The notes under the pieces: model-generated
The model's input: only the letters and a program-made list of their open reading frames with translations
The model's database searches: none
What the model was told of the DNA's origin: nothing
Part shown: positions 54,281 through 62,430 of the stretch, piece by piece
Position numbering within the stretch: the stretch's first letter is position 1
Layout of the letters: every line of letters begins with the position of its first letter
Program-made: the position numbers and the translations under genes
Source: Thermoplasmata archaeon
GTDB taxonomy: Archaea; Thermoplasmatota; Thermoplasmata; Lutacidiplasmatales; UBA184
DNA: 64,000 bases
NCBI GenBank assembly: GCA_022750195.1
Contig: JAKIWE010000001.1
Coordinates: forward strand, 804,672 to 868,671
Reading direction: 5' to 3'

Positions 54281-54787
54281 GTGGCGCGTCGGTACCGGAT
54301 CGCGGTTCTCGGCGGGACCTTCGACCGGTTGCATGCGGGCCATGAACGACTGCTCGCTCGCGCGTTTGCCGCCGCGGATTCCGTCGGCATCGGGGTGACC
54401 ACGGACCAGTACCTCCACCGCCATCCCAAGCCGATGGGCGGGACGATCCGGAGCTACCGCAGCCGTCGTGCTGCGCTCACGAAGTTCCTTCGACGTAAGT
54501 ACCCAGGTCGGGGATTCTGGCTCGCCCCTCTCAACGACGGATGGGGGCGGTCCGTGGAACCGGGGATCGATGTGCTGCTCGCGACGCCCGATACCCGCCG
54601 GGGAGCCCATGCGGTCAATCGGGAGCGACGGCGGCGCGGATTGCCGCCGCTCGCGATCGTGCTGGTCCCGCTGGTCCGCGGGGCGGACGGTCGTCCGATC
54701 GCCTCGCGACGGATCCGCTCCGGTGAGATCGATGCGCGAGGTCAGAGGGCCCCGAAGGCCCCGCCGAACCAACGCGCGGCGCGCTGA
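54281..54787 (+). CDS. coaD: Phosphopantetheine adenylyltransferase, archaeal type
   Basis: A 168-residue nucleotidyltransferase. GGTFDRLHAGH at 11-21 is the ATP-binding signature. RSYRSRRAALTKFL holds the basic residues for phosphopantetheine in archaeal enzymes. It makes dephospho-CoA from 4'-phosphopantetheine. The GTG lies 18 bp after the preceding stop. Confidence 0.88.
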   Translation: MARRYRIAVLGGTFDRLHAGHERLLARAFAAADSVGIGVTTDQYLHRHPKPMGGTIRSYRSRRAALTKFLRRKYPGRGFWLAPLNDGWGRSVEPGIDVLLATPDTRRGAHAVNRERRRRGLPPLAIVLVPLVRGADGRPIASRRIRSGEIDARGQRAPKAPPNQRAAR

Positions 54788-54838
54788 GCCTTTGGCGCAT
54801 TCGAAGGCTTATTCTGCGCGGGTCGTCTCGGACCGCCC

Positions 54839-55060
54839 GTGGAGACGTATCTCCGGGTGACGTTCGATAGCGAGGGGGCGAAGCCCTCCGAGATCGCGGA
54901 CAAGCTCCGCACCTTCGGCTTTGCTCCGACGCAGGGGAACTACGATTTCGTCTACGACTGGCGGGGCTCCCCGACCGGCGATCAGCTCCTCGACCTGTGC
55001 GATGAGGTCACCCGGATGTTGCGCGGGTTCCGGGTCCTTTTCGAGATCGAGACGGTCTGA
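54839..55060 (+). CDS. Small conserved archaeal protein, unknown
   Basis: A 73-residue protein with a beta-alpha-beta pattern, ending FRVLFEIETV. A GCTTATTC TATA-like box at 54808-54815 precedes the GTG by 24-31 bp. No motif with a known function is seen. It lies between coaD and a DUF5611-like gene. Confidence 0.65.
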   Translation: METYLRVTFDSEGAKPSEIADKLRTFGFAPTQGNYDFVYDWRGSPTGDQLLDLCDEVTRMLRGFRVLFEIETV

Positions 55061-55077
55061 CCGCCGCGTGTCGCGCG

Positions 55078-55090
55078 GTTAAGGTTAAGT
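55078..55090 (+). promoter_or_regulatory. TATA-like repeat before the DUF5611-like gene
   Basis: GGTTAAGGTTAAG is a direct repeat of GGTTAAG with its last half 29-33 bp before the GTG at 55118. Confidence 0.4.
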
Positions 55091-55117
55091 TCGGCGAGCC
55101 GCATCGAAGCCGTCCCC

Positions 55118-55444
55118 GTGCAGAAGTACCCGGTCAAGTCGACCGTCCGCAAGGAGCTCACGCCCGAACGGCTCGAGGCTCTGTGCGGGACGCACTTCGA
55201 TACCGCGGCGCGCGACGGGCCAAAAGTCTCCACCACGTTCGGCGCTATCGCCGCACTCTCGGTCTGGTCGGAGGGCAAGGAGCTCGCCGTGGAGGTCACG
55301 ATGAACCCGAAGGTTCCCGAGGAAGTCGCGCGGGATACGATCCGACGCTACAACCAGTTCCTCGCGGCAGCCACCGGCTTCACGTCCAAGGAGCGGGCGA
55401 AGCGGCTCCAGAAGGCCGCGAAGGCGGCGGCCTCGGGGTCGTGA
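55118..55444 (+). CDS. DUF5611-like protein
   Basis: A 108-residue protein. FGAIAALSVWSEGKELAVEVTMNP resembles the central strands of the archaeal DUF5611 family. The C-terminus is a basic helix. The function is unknown. The stop lies four bases before the start of the site-2 protease gene, so they may be co-transcribed. Confidence 0.65.
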   Translation: MQKYPVKSTVRKELTPERLEALCGTHFDTAARDGPKVSTTFGAIAALSVWSEGKELAVEVTMNPKVPEEVARDTIRRYNQFLAAATGFTSKERAKRLQKAAKAAASGS

Positions 55445-55448
55445 GCTC

Positions 55449-57023
55449 GTGGCCGGAGGCCGCGGACCGCTGCCGCCGTCCGGGGCCCCGACGGAGATCG
55501 AACGGATCCGCGCGGCGGTCTCCGAGCAGTTCCCGGTCTACGAGACGCGCGTCACGCCGAATTCGCTGATCCTCCTCGTCCACGCCGACGCGGCCACGCT
55601 CGAGGCGCGGTTCGACCGGCTGCGGCAGGACCTCTGGGCGAAGTTCTACGTTCCGCAGATTCGGTACGAGGGCGGCGAGTACGTCGTCGAGGTGGTCCGT
55701 CGTCCGAGCCGCAAGCCCTACGGCCTCTGGGTGAACCTCATCCTTCTTGTCGGAACGATCGGAACCACGGTCACCGCGGGAGCCTTTCTCTGGCTCGCCT
55801 ACGAGGGTGGGAGTCGCCTGGTGGCGACCGACTTCCTCTGGGGAGGGCTGTTCTTCGGCCTGCCGCTCCTGGCGATCCTCGGCTTCCACGAGCTCGCGCA
55901 TTTCCTCGTCGCGCGCCACCACCACGTCGAGGCCTCGTTGCCGTACTTCCTCCCCGTGCCGCCCCCGTACCTCCTCTTCGGAACGTTCGGCGCGTTCATC
56001 AGCCTCCGCGAGCCGATCCCGTCGAAGAAGGTCCTCCTGGACATCGGGGCGTCCGGCCCCCTCGCGGGTTTCGCGGTCGCGGTCCCGGTCCTGTTGGTCG
56101 GCCTCGGGCTGTCGGCGCACGGCCCGCAGCTTTCGGTCGCGAACTGCGGCCCCACCATCCTCGGAGTCAACTACGGGAACCTCGAGTTCGGGATCTTCAC
56201 CTCGATCTTCGGCTACTTCCTTCACCTGTTCGTGCCGTTCTCGATCTCGAACCTCCACCCGATGGCGATCGCGGGCTGGGTCGGGATCCTGGTCACCGCG
56301 ATCAACCTCCTTCCGGCCGGTCAACTCGACGGAGGCCACGTGTTCCGGGCCCTCGCCGGAGACCGGGCGCGGTACATCAGCTGGGGAGCGTTCGTGGGCC
56401 TGTTCGCTCTCGGGTTCTTCTACCAGGGGTGGTTCATCTTCGCGATCCTGATCTTCTTCCTCGGGATGCGCCATCCTCCGCCGCTCAACGACATCAGCCC
56501 GCTCGACACGAAGCGGTGGGGCCTGGGCGTTCTGACGGCCGCGATCCTCGTCACCGGGTTCGTGATCGTCCCGATCGCTCAGCCCAGCGGGAGCTTTGCC
56601 TTGCCCGCCCACAGCTCGTCGAACCTCCTGCCACGCGCCGGCATGTCCGACAACCTTTCGCTCACCGTGGTGAACCAGGACCAGGTGGCCCACGGCTTCG
56701 TGTTCTCCGGCGCGATCGAGTCCGTGACGGCGTCGATCAACGGCAAGAATCAGGTCCTCAACCAATCGGCCCTCGCGGAGTTCGAGGCCAATTCGACCTG
56801 GACGGTACATCTGCCGAACGGCAATTCGACGCGGTTCGTGGGCGGAGCCTGGTCGGCGCCCCTGAGCCAGTACACCCAGCTCAACGCCGGGGCCTCCGCC
56901 CGACTGAATCTGACGTTCTCCAACGCCGCCCAACAGGCGGCGGTCACGGTCGACGTCTCCGTCGGCGAGCTGTGCACCTACGGGGGGCCTGGTCCGCAGA
57001 CCTTCACGTACATGATCGACTGA
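55449..57023 (+). CDS. Site-2-type membrane zinc protease (M50 family)
   Basis: A 524-residue protein. After an N-terminal cytoplasmic domain of about 95 residues come the membrane helices. HELAH at 147-151 is the zinc motif, and LDGGH at 293-297 gives the third ligand. About eight helices run to residue 375. A C-terminal domain of about 140 residues, rich in Asn-Xaa-Ser/Thr sites, seems to face outside. Site-2 proteases cut helices in the membrane to release regulators. The extra outer domain is not common in small M50 members. Confidence 0.9.
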   Translation: MAGGRGPLPPSGAPTEIERIRAAVSEQFPVYETRVTPNSLILLVHADAATLEARFDRLRQDLWAKFYVPQIRYEGGEYVVEVVRRPSRKPYGLWVNLILLVGTIGTTVTAGAFLWLAYEGGSRLVATDFLWGGLFFGLPLLAILGFHELAHFLVARHHHVEASLPYFLPVPPPYLLFGTFGAFISLREPIPSKKVLLDIGASGPLAGFAVAVPVLLVGLGLSAHGPQLSVANCGPTILGVNYGNLEFGIFTSIFGYFLHLFVPFSISNLHPMAIAGWVGILVTAINLLPAGQLDGGHVFRALAGDRARYISWGAFVGLFALGFFYQGWFIFAILIFFLGMRHPPPLNDISPLDTKRWGLGVLTAAILVTGFVIVPIAQPSGSFALPAHSSSNLLPRAGMSDNLSLTVVNQDQVAHGFVFSGAIESVTASINGKNQVLNQSALAEFEANSTWTVHLPNGNSTRFVGGAWSAPLSQYTQLNAGASARLNLTFSNAAQQAAVTVDVSVGELCTYGGPGPQTFTYMID

Positions 57024-57026
57024 GCC

Positions 57027-58037
57027 CTAGTCGCGGCGGCGATACACCCGAAACTCTCGGGTGAGGCTTCGGTGCACCCGATCCTTCACGGCGAGCTCGA
57101 GCTGCCACGGCGCGGGTAACGGCTCCGGGCCCCCGGCCGTGACCAACACGATGCGGCCGTCCGGCCGAACCGCGGGAGCCCACGCCTGCAGCACGCGGGC
57201 GATCAGCGCGGGAGGCGTTTCCCCTCCCGAGGACGAGGCCCGCCCATACGGGGGGTCGGTCACGAGGACGTCGAAGCTCCGCGGCGGGATCGACTGCGCT
57301 GCGGTCGACGCATCGTCGACGATCCACGCCTCGGCGGCCAGTCGAAGATACGCAAAGTTCCGGGTCGCTCCACGGATCATGGACGCGTCGCGATCGACCC
57401 CCGTCACACGAGCCCCTACGAGAGCGGCTTCGGCAAGGAGGGCGCCGGTTCCGACGAACGGATCGACGACCCGAGCGCCGCGACGTACGTGGCCGAGGTT
57501 GACCGCGATCCGGGCGAGGCGAGGGGGCAGCGAGACCGGCCGCTGGAACGGAAGCTTCGGCATGTTCCGGGCCGTGAACGATCGTCGGTCCACCTGGGGG
57601 AGCTCCTCCCCCACCACCCACCCAGGCCCGGCCTCCGCGAGCCAGAAGCGTCGGGCGGGGCGTTCGAGGTCGATGGAGCCCCCGCCCATCACATACGCAC
57701 GCGCGAGACTCCGGATCACTCCGGGAACCGGGGCGCCGCTCCCACCCCCGAAGAGACGGAAGGCGGCCGAGCTGGGCTCGCGAGCGGCCAGCCGGAAGCG
57801 CTCCTCGAGTTCCTCGGCGGTCGCCGCGGGCCAGAGCTCGAGCACACGACGAGCTGAGGCAAGTTGGGCCGCCGCCGTCTCGGCCATCGCTCGGTCGTCA
57901 AACTCCACACTCTCCACACCTGCGGGGTGGTCCCCGCCGGGAGGGCTTGATCCCCCCAGCGTCTCCACCACCGCGTCGAGTTCAGCCCGGGCGAGGGGGC
58001 CGTTCTCGCCGGAGAGCTCGAACCAGTACCGGGTCAT
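57027..58037 (-). CDS. Trm-G10/Trm11-like tRNA guanine methyltransferase
   Basis: A 336-residue protein. The N-terminal 140 residues match the place of a THUMP-containing RNA-binding part. The catalytic domain has VDPFVGTGALLAEAAL and TDPPYGR near residue 260, the motifs of N2-guanine methyltransferases that act on G10 of tRNA. The 3' end is 3 bp from the convergent site-2 protease stop. Confidence 0.87.
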   Translation of the reverse strand: MTRYWFELSGENGPLARAELDAVVETLGGSSPPGGDHPAGVESVEFDDRAMAETAAAQLASARRVLELWPAATAEELEERFRLAAREPSSAAFRLFGGGSGAPVPGVIRSLARAYVMGGGSIDLERPARRFWLAEAGPGWVVGEELPQVDRRSFTARNMPKLPFQRPVSLPPRLARIAVNLGHVRRGARVVDPFVGTGALLAEAALVGARVTGVDRDASMIRGATRNFAYLRLAAEAWIVDDASTAAQSIPPRSFDVLVTDPPYGRASSSGGETPPALIARVLQAWAPAVRPDGRIVLVTAGGPEPLPAPWQLELAVKDRVHRSLTREFRVYRRRD

Positions 58038-58043
58038 GCTCCG

Positions 58044-58529
58044 TCAACGACCCCACTGCTCGAACCGGTCGCGGATCGCGCGCGTGTGGCTCCCTTCCCA
58101 ATAGAGGTGACCGCAGACCGAACACCGGAACACCGGCTCTCCCGATTCCCGGACCGCGGCTGGGAGGGCTGGGGCGTCCCCGTAGCGCTCGACCGGGAGG
58201 ACACGGAGCTCCCCGTTGCACATCGTGCACCGGTCGAAGCGGACTCCAAACCTCAACGCAGGGAACGAGGCGCGAACGCCCCGTACCTGCCCGTCGAGCG
58301 CTCCGCTGCTCAAGAGGACCGCGTCGGGTCGACGCGCGGCGAGCCGTCGGTCCCGAGTAAGGAGGGTTCGAGACTCCCGCTCGGCCCAACGCAGGATCTC
58401 CTCGTCGGCCAGGCCGCGGGCGTACGCGGTGTCGAAGCCGGCGAACCGGAGATACCGCGCCAAGCGGCCGAGCATCTCGTCGGCGAGGAACCTCGGGAGC
58501 GGCCCGGGAGCGGCCCCTTCGACGGCCAT
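58044..58529 (-). CDS. Mut7-C RNase-domain protein
   Basis: A 161-residue protein. LADEMLGRLARYLRFAGFDT and LLTRDRRLA hold the acidic residues of the PIN-like Mut7-C fold. CTMC and CSVC pairs form a C-terminal zinc ribbon. It is a predicted ribonuclease; the target is unknown. The start ATG at 58529 lies 24-30 bp after CATAAAG, shared with the divergent mutase. It is 7 bp from the methyltransferase start. Confidence 0.88.
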   Translation of the reverse strand: MAVEGAAPGPLPRFLADEMLGRLARYLRFAGFDTAYARGLADEEILRWAERESRTLLTRDRRLAARRPDAVLLSSGALDGQVRGVRASFPALRFGVRFDRCTMCNGELRVLPVERYGDAPALPAAVRESGEPVFRCSVCGHLYWEGSHTRAIRDRFEQWGR

Positions 58530-58552
58530 TCCTCGGGCGAAACCGGGCGACC

Positions 58553-58559
58553 CTTTATG
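58553..58559. promoter_or_regulatory. Bidirectional TATA box between the Mut7-C and mutase genes
   Basis: CTTTATG lies 23-29 bp before the GTG of the mutase at 58582 and, read as CATAAAG, 24-30 bp before the Mut7-C ATG at 58529. Both genes would be leaderless from one box. Confidence 0.6.
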
Positions 58560-58581
58560 CCCGAGCGCCTCACCGCCCCCC

Positions 58582-59949
58582 GTGCGCCTGTTCGGAACGA
58601 ACGGCATCCGCGAGGTCGTCGGGGTCAAGTTCGCCCCGAAACTCGTCGTGGACGTCGCCGGGGCCATCGCGAAGCTCCTCCCGGTCGGCGCGCCCATCGC
58701 CGTCGGATGGGACGGTCGAACCTCCAGCGTCGCGGGGGCTCGGCTCCTCGGCGCGACGTTGGCGTTGGGCGGCCACGCGGTGGTGGAGCTGGGGCTCCTC
58801 CCCACCCCGGCCATCCAGTACAGCGTCCGGGCCGTCGGGGCGCAGTTCGCGGTGATCCTCACCGCGTCGCACAACCCACCGGAGTTCAACGGCATCAAGT
58901 GCATCGCCGCCGACGGCCTCGAGGTCCCCCGCTCCGTCGAGGAGTCGATCGAGGCCTCGGTCGAGCGCGGGGAGGGGGCCGCGGTCGCCTTCGATCACGT
59001 CGGGTCGATCCGGTCGGACGGCCACGGCGGGGAGCGGTACCTCGAGGGGATCCTCCAGCAGGTCGACGTCCCGGCGATCCGCGCCCGCAAGTTCCGCATC
59101 GTGCTCGACTGCGGGAACGGCGCCTCCGTCGTGACGAGCCCGGCCCTCCTGCGCCTGCTGGGCTGCCAGGTCGTCACCCTGAACGGGCACGTGGACGGGA
59201 CCTTCCCGGGGCACCTCTCGGAGCCGACGGAGTCGAACCTGAAGGATCTGGCGAGGACGGTTCCCGCGGTCGGCGCGGACCTTGGGATCGCCCACGACGG
59301 CGACGCCGACCGAGCGGTGTTCGTCGACGCCTCGGGTCGGTACCTGCCGGGTGAAAAGACGCTCACCCTCCTCGCTCAGGAGTTCGTTCGGCGCCACCAC
59401 GGGGGCGTCGTCGTGACCCCCGTCTCCGCCCCGCAGAGCGTCGAGGACGCCGTCCGGCCGCTCGGCGGGGAGGTCGTCTACACGCGGGTGGGCTCACCGT
59501 CCGTGACCCGGGAGATGGTCGCACGGAAGGCCGTCTTCGGGGGAGAGGAGAACGGGGGATTGATCTTCCCGGCGTTCCAAATGGCCCGGGATGGGGCGAT
59601 GACCGCGGCCGCGGTCCTCGACTACCTCGCGCACAGCGATCTGACCTTGGGGGCGTCGGTCGACCGACTTCCCCAGTATGCCTTGCTCAAGGAGAAGGTC
59701 GAGTGCCCCGTGGAGCGCCGTGACCAAGTGATCCGAGCCATCACCGCGGCGGTCCAATCCAAGGGCGGCCGCGTCGTCACGATCGACGGCGTGAAGATCC
59801 TCCGGGACGAAGGTTGGATCCTCCTTCGACCGAGCGGGACCGAGCCTCTCATCCGGATCTTTGCCGAGGCGAGAGAGCCGTCCACCGCCCGTCGGCTCGC
59901 CGACGAGGGGATGGCCTTCGTGCGGGACGCTCTCGCCGCGAGCGCCTAG
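58582..59949 (+). CDS. Phosphoglucosamine/phosphomannomutase-type hexomutase
   Basis: A 455-residue alpha-D-phosphohexomutase. TASHNPP carries the phosphoserine, S96. DGDADR at 239-244 binds the metal. GGEENGG and RPSGTEPLIRIFAEA are the sugar- and phosphate-binding loops. It moves phosphate between C1 and C6 of hexoses for nucleotide-sugar synthesis. Whether glucosamine, mannose or glucose is preferred cannot be told. The stop overlaps the convergent Cys-rich gene by four bases. Confidence 0.9.
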   Translation: MRLFGTNGIREVVGVKFAPKLVVDVAGAIAKLLPVGAPIAVGWDGRTSSVAGARLLGATLALGGHAVVELGLLPTPAIQYSVRAVGAQFAVILTASHNPPEFNGIKCIAADGLEVPRSVEESIEASVERGEGAAVAFDHVGSIRSDGHGGERYLEGILQQVDVPAIRARKFRIVLDCGNGASVVTSPALLRLLGCQVVTLNGHVDGTFPGHLSEPTESNLKDLARTVPAVGADLGIAHDGDADRAVFVDASGRYLPGEKTLTLLAQEFVRRHHGGVVVTPVSAPQSVEDAVRPLGGEVVYTRVGSPSVTREMVARKAVFGGEENGGLIFPAFQMARDGAMTAAAVLDYLAHSDLTLGASVDRLPQYALLKEKVECPVERRDQVIRAITAAVQSKGGRVVTIDGVKILRDEGWILLRPSGTEPLIRIFAEAREPSTARRLADEGMAFVRDALAASA

Positions 59950-60113
59950 CGAACCGACCCGGGTCGAAGCGAGTCGGACTCGCATCCCGGGCAACACGAG
60001 GCGTTCACCGCACAGCAGGCACAGCACCGGCAACAGCTCGAGCAATTGCAGCAGCTGCAGGCGAGGCCCCGCCCATCGCCGCGCGTTTCCGTCCCGGACC
60101 CGACGGCGGCCAC
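59946..60113 (-). CDS. Very cysteine-rich 55-residue protein
   Basis: A 55-residue protein with 13 cysteines between residues 20 and 46 in CSCCNC, SSCCRCC, ACC and SCCPGC clusters. I chose the GTG at 60113 because AATTTATT lies about 25-30 bp upstream; a longer frame to 60278 exists. The pattern recalls metallothioneins, but there is no match I can name. It has no signal peptide or hydrophobic helix. It may bind metal or a metal cluster. The CAGCAG-like repeats on the plus strand are its cysteine codons. Confidence 0.6.
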   Translation of the reverse strand: MAAVGSGTETRGDGRGLACSCCNCSSCCRCCACCAVNASCCPGCESDSLRPGSVR

Positions 60114-60354
60114 GCCTAGAGGATGCAGCCAGGAGAATAAATTCCGAGCTTTCCTCCTCGAAACCGGACGGGGGAGGCTTGCCGCGCGAAAGTATGCGCA
60201 TTCATGCGTATTACTTCCACGTTCGTGCGCCGGGACTGCCGGCACCTGTCGGACGTCCTTGTGCGCGACGCCCTGCATGCCGACCTGGTTCCGGGCGACC
60301 CGTTCGCCCGGGGGGAGTCCTTTACCTCGAGGGATATCGTCCCAACGGGGAAAG
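60114..60354. other. Intergenic region between Cys-rich and HAD genes
   Basis: About 240 bases with the TATA box of the Cys-rich gene at 60136-60143 and a direct repeat ATGCGCATTC/ATGCGTATTA around 60195-60214. CTTTACC at 60319-60325 may be the TATA box of the HAD gene. Confidence 0.4.
60136..60143 (-). promoter_or_regulatory. TATA box of the Cys-rich gene
   Basis: AATTTATT on the minus strand lies 23-30 bp before the GTG at 60113, supporting a leaderless short protein. Confidence 0.55.
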
Positions 60355-61071
60355 ATGGCGAGCCAAGTCGCTCCGCCGGGTCCTCAGTGGGTGTTCCTCC
60401 TCGACGTCGACAACACCCTGCTCGACAACGACCGGTTCGAGTCGGACCTACGCCGATTCTTGCTCTCCACCATCGGCGAGGCGGGGAGCACGCGCTACTG
60501 GGCGATTGTCGAAGAGCTCCGCGCCCGGCTCGGCTACGTGGACTTTCTCGGCGCCGTCCAACAATTGCGGACCGCGTTCCCGCGGGAACCGGAGCTTCCC
60601 AGGATCGGGCCGTTCCTGCTTGGGTACCCGTTCCGGGATCGCCTTTACCCGGGCGTCGACCAAGTCGTGCAGCGCCTCGGCGAGTTCGGAACGACCGTGA
60701 TCCTCTCCGACGGAGACGCGGTGTTTCAGCCGCTGAAGATCGACCGTTCGGGTCTCGCGGACCGCGTGGGAGGTCGCGTCATGGTGTGCGTCCACAAGGA
60801 GGACTCGCTCGACGAGGTCGAACGCCGGTTCCCGGCGGACCGCTATGCGCTGATCGACGACAAGCTTCGGATCTTGACGGCCGTCAAGGGAGTTTGGGGG
60901 GAACGGGTCACCACGCTGCAGCCGCGGCAAGGACACTACGCCCTCGATTCGGCGTTGCAGGCGAGCTTCCCCGCGGCCGACCTCTCCGTCGAGCGGATCG
61001 GCGAACTCTCCTCCCAGCGTGCCTGGCCCTGGGCCGCTCCGACAACGCCGGGGGGTTCCTTGGGTCGTTGA
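60355..61071 (+). CDS. HAD-superfamily hydrolase
   Basis: A 238-residue protein. LLDVDNTLLDND is HAD motif I with the nucleophile D17 and D19. ILSDGD is motif II, and LIDDKLR holds the acidic motif IV. The cap is helical. These enzymes remove phosphate from small molecules; the substrate is unknown. The ATG at 60355 was chosen because motif I is then at the usual distance. It precedes acetate kinase by 156 bp. Confidence 0.82.
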   Translation: MASQVAPPGPQWVFLLDVDNTLLDNDRFESDLRRFLLSTIGEAGSTRYWAIVEELRARLGYVDFLGAVQQLRTAFPREPELPRIGPFLLGYPFRDRLYPGVDQVVQRLGEFGTTVILSDGDAVFQPLKIDRSGLADRVGGRVMVCVHKEDSLDEVERRFPADRYALIDDKLRILTAVKGVWGERVTTLQPRQGHYALDSALQASFPAADLSVERIGELSSQRAWPWAAPTTPGGSLGR

Positions 61072-61227
61072 TGTCTTCTGTCGGGCCGAGTCCGTTCGAC
61101 CGGCAGGGGGCACCGAGACGATGCTAGCCCACGGCGCCGCGCCCGATCCGGCAAAGGGCTTTCAGGGCGAAAGCAAGCGCGTGCGGTGGGCGAGGAAGTC
61201 CTGCCCACGTGCAAGGACAACGCTGCG

Positions 61228-62427
61228 ATGACCCCACGAGCGTCCCCCGGTTACCTTCTCGCCGTAGACACGGGCTCGTCGAGCGTGAAGTGTGCCGCCT
61301 TCGACGATTCTGCCGCGCTGGCCGGAATCGTTTCGGCAGTCGCTGAGGGAATTGGAGGTAGTGAGAACCGGGTATCGGTCTGGTCCGCCGACGGAAGTCT
61401 CCTTCACCGGCTCGAGGGTGCTGCGACGGATCACGCAGTGGCCGTGACGAAGATCCTCGACTGGATGGACGGTCAACGACCGCCAGGGCAACTTCGAGGG
61501 GTAGGCCACCGGATCGTCCACGGCGGCCCGGGGCGATTCTATCCGTCGTCGGTGACCCCGGAGCTCCTCCGAGACCTGTGGGCTTGGGGGAGCGTAGACC
61601 CCGACCATTTGCCTCAGTCTGTACGGGCCATCGAGCTAGTGGGCGAGCGTTACCCGACGATTCCGCAGGTGGTGTGCTACGACACGGCGTTCCATCGGAC
61701 GATGCCTCCGGTGGCCCGCCGCTACCCTCTCCCTCGAAAGTACCGGGAGGCGGGGGTAGAACGCTACGGGTTCCACGGCCTCTCCTACGAGTACATTGTA
61801 GGCGAGCTGCGCAAGCTCGACCCGGGCAACGTCGGCGGAAGAACGGTCGTCGCCCACCTCGGGAGCGGCGCCAGCATGGCGGCGATCCTGCGGGGGACCG
61901 GCGTCGACACCTCGATGGGATTCACCCCGACCGGGGGTCTGATCATGAGCTCCCGGTCCGGCGACCTCGACCCAGGGATCCTGCCGTTCCTCATGGAGCG
62001 GTTCGGCGAGGATCGCGCCGGGCTCGTCCGGCTGCTCAACCGGGAGGCCGGACTTTGGGCCTTGTCCGGAGGGACCAGCGACATGAAGACGCTCCTCGCC
62101 CGTCAGGGTTCGGACACAGGGGCCGCAGACGCCGTGGAGAGCTTCTGTTACCAGGCCCGAAAGTACCTCGGGGCCTACGTCGCCGTCCTCGGGGGGCTCG
62201 ACACGCTCGTCTTCACCGGAGGCATCGGGGAGAATTCTGAGGAGATCCGGGCCCGCGTCTGCGCGGGATGGGAGTTCCTCGGGCTTCGACTCGATCCGGT
62301 GGCGAACCGTGCCGGGGCTTCTCTCATCTCCTCCGGAGCGAGCTCGGTGAACGTGCGGGTGATGAAAACGGACGAGAACCGGGTCGTGGCCCAGCACCTT
62401 CGAACCTTCCTCGAGAAGGCTCCGTGA
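61228..62427 (+). CDS. ackA: Acetate kinase
   Basis: A 399-residue protein of the ASKHA fold. DTGSSSVK at 14-21 is the phosphate-binding start; the usual Asn reads as Asp. GHRIVHGG, YDTAFH and FHGLSYEYI are substrate-site motifs, and HLGSGASM and FTGGIGENS complete the active site. The enzyme makes acetate and ATP from acetyl phosphate. An upstream frame to 61186 is possible. The phosphoketolase ATG is three bases downstream, so the pair is an operon. The length fits the family. Confidence 0.93.
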   Translation: MTPRASPGYLLAVDTGSSSVKCAAFDDSAALAGIVSAVAEGIGGSENRVSVWSADGSLLHRLEGAATDHAVAVTKILDWMDGQRPPGQLRGVGHRIVHGGPGRFYPSSVTPELLRDLWAWGSVDPDHLPQSVRAIELVGERYPTIPQVVCYDTAFHRTMPPVARRYPLPRKYREAGVERYGFHGLSYEYIVGELRKLDPGNVGGRTVVAHLGSGASMAAILRGTGVDTSMGFTPTGGLIMSSRSGDLDPGILPFLMERFGEDRAGLVRLLNREAGLWALSGGTSDMKTLLARQGSDTGAADAVESFCYQARKYLGAYVAVLGGLDTLVFTGGIGENSEEIRARVCAGWEFLGLRLDPVANRAGASLISSGASSVNVRVMKTDENRVVAQHLRTFLEKAP

Positions 62428-62430
62428 CGC

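Noticed and set aside
59990..60065. CAGCAG-like simple repeat
   Set aside because: Explained by the clustered TGC/TGT codons of the Cys-rich gene on the minus strand.
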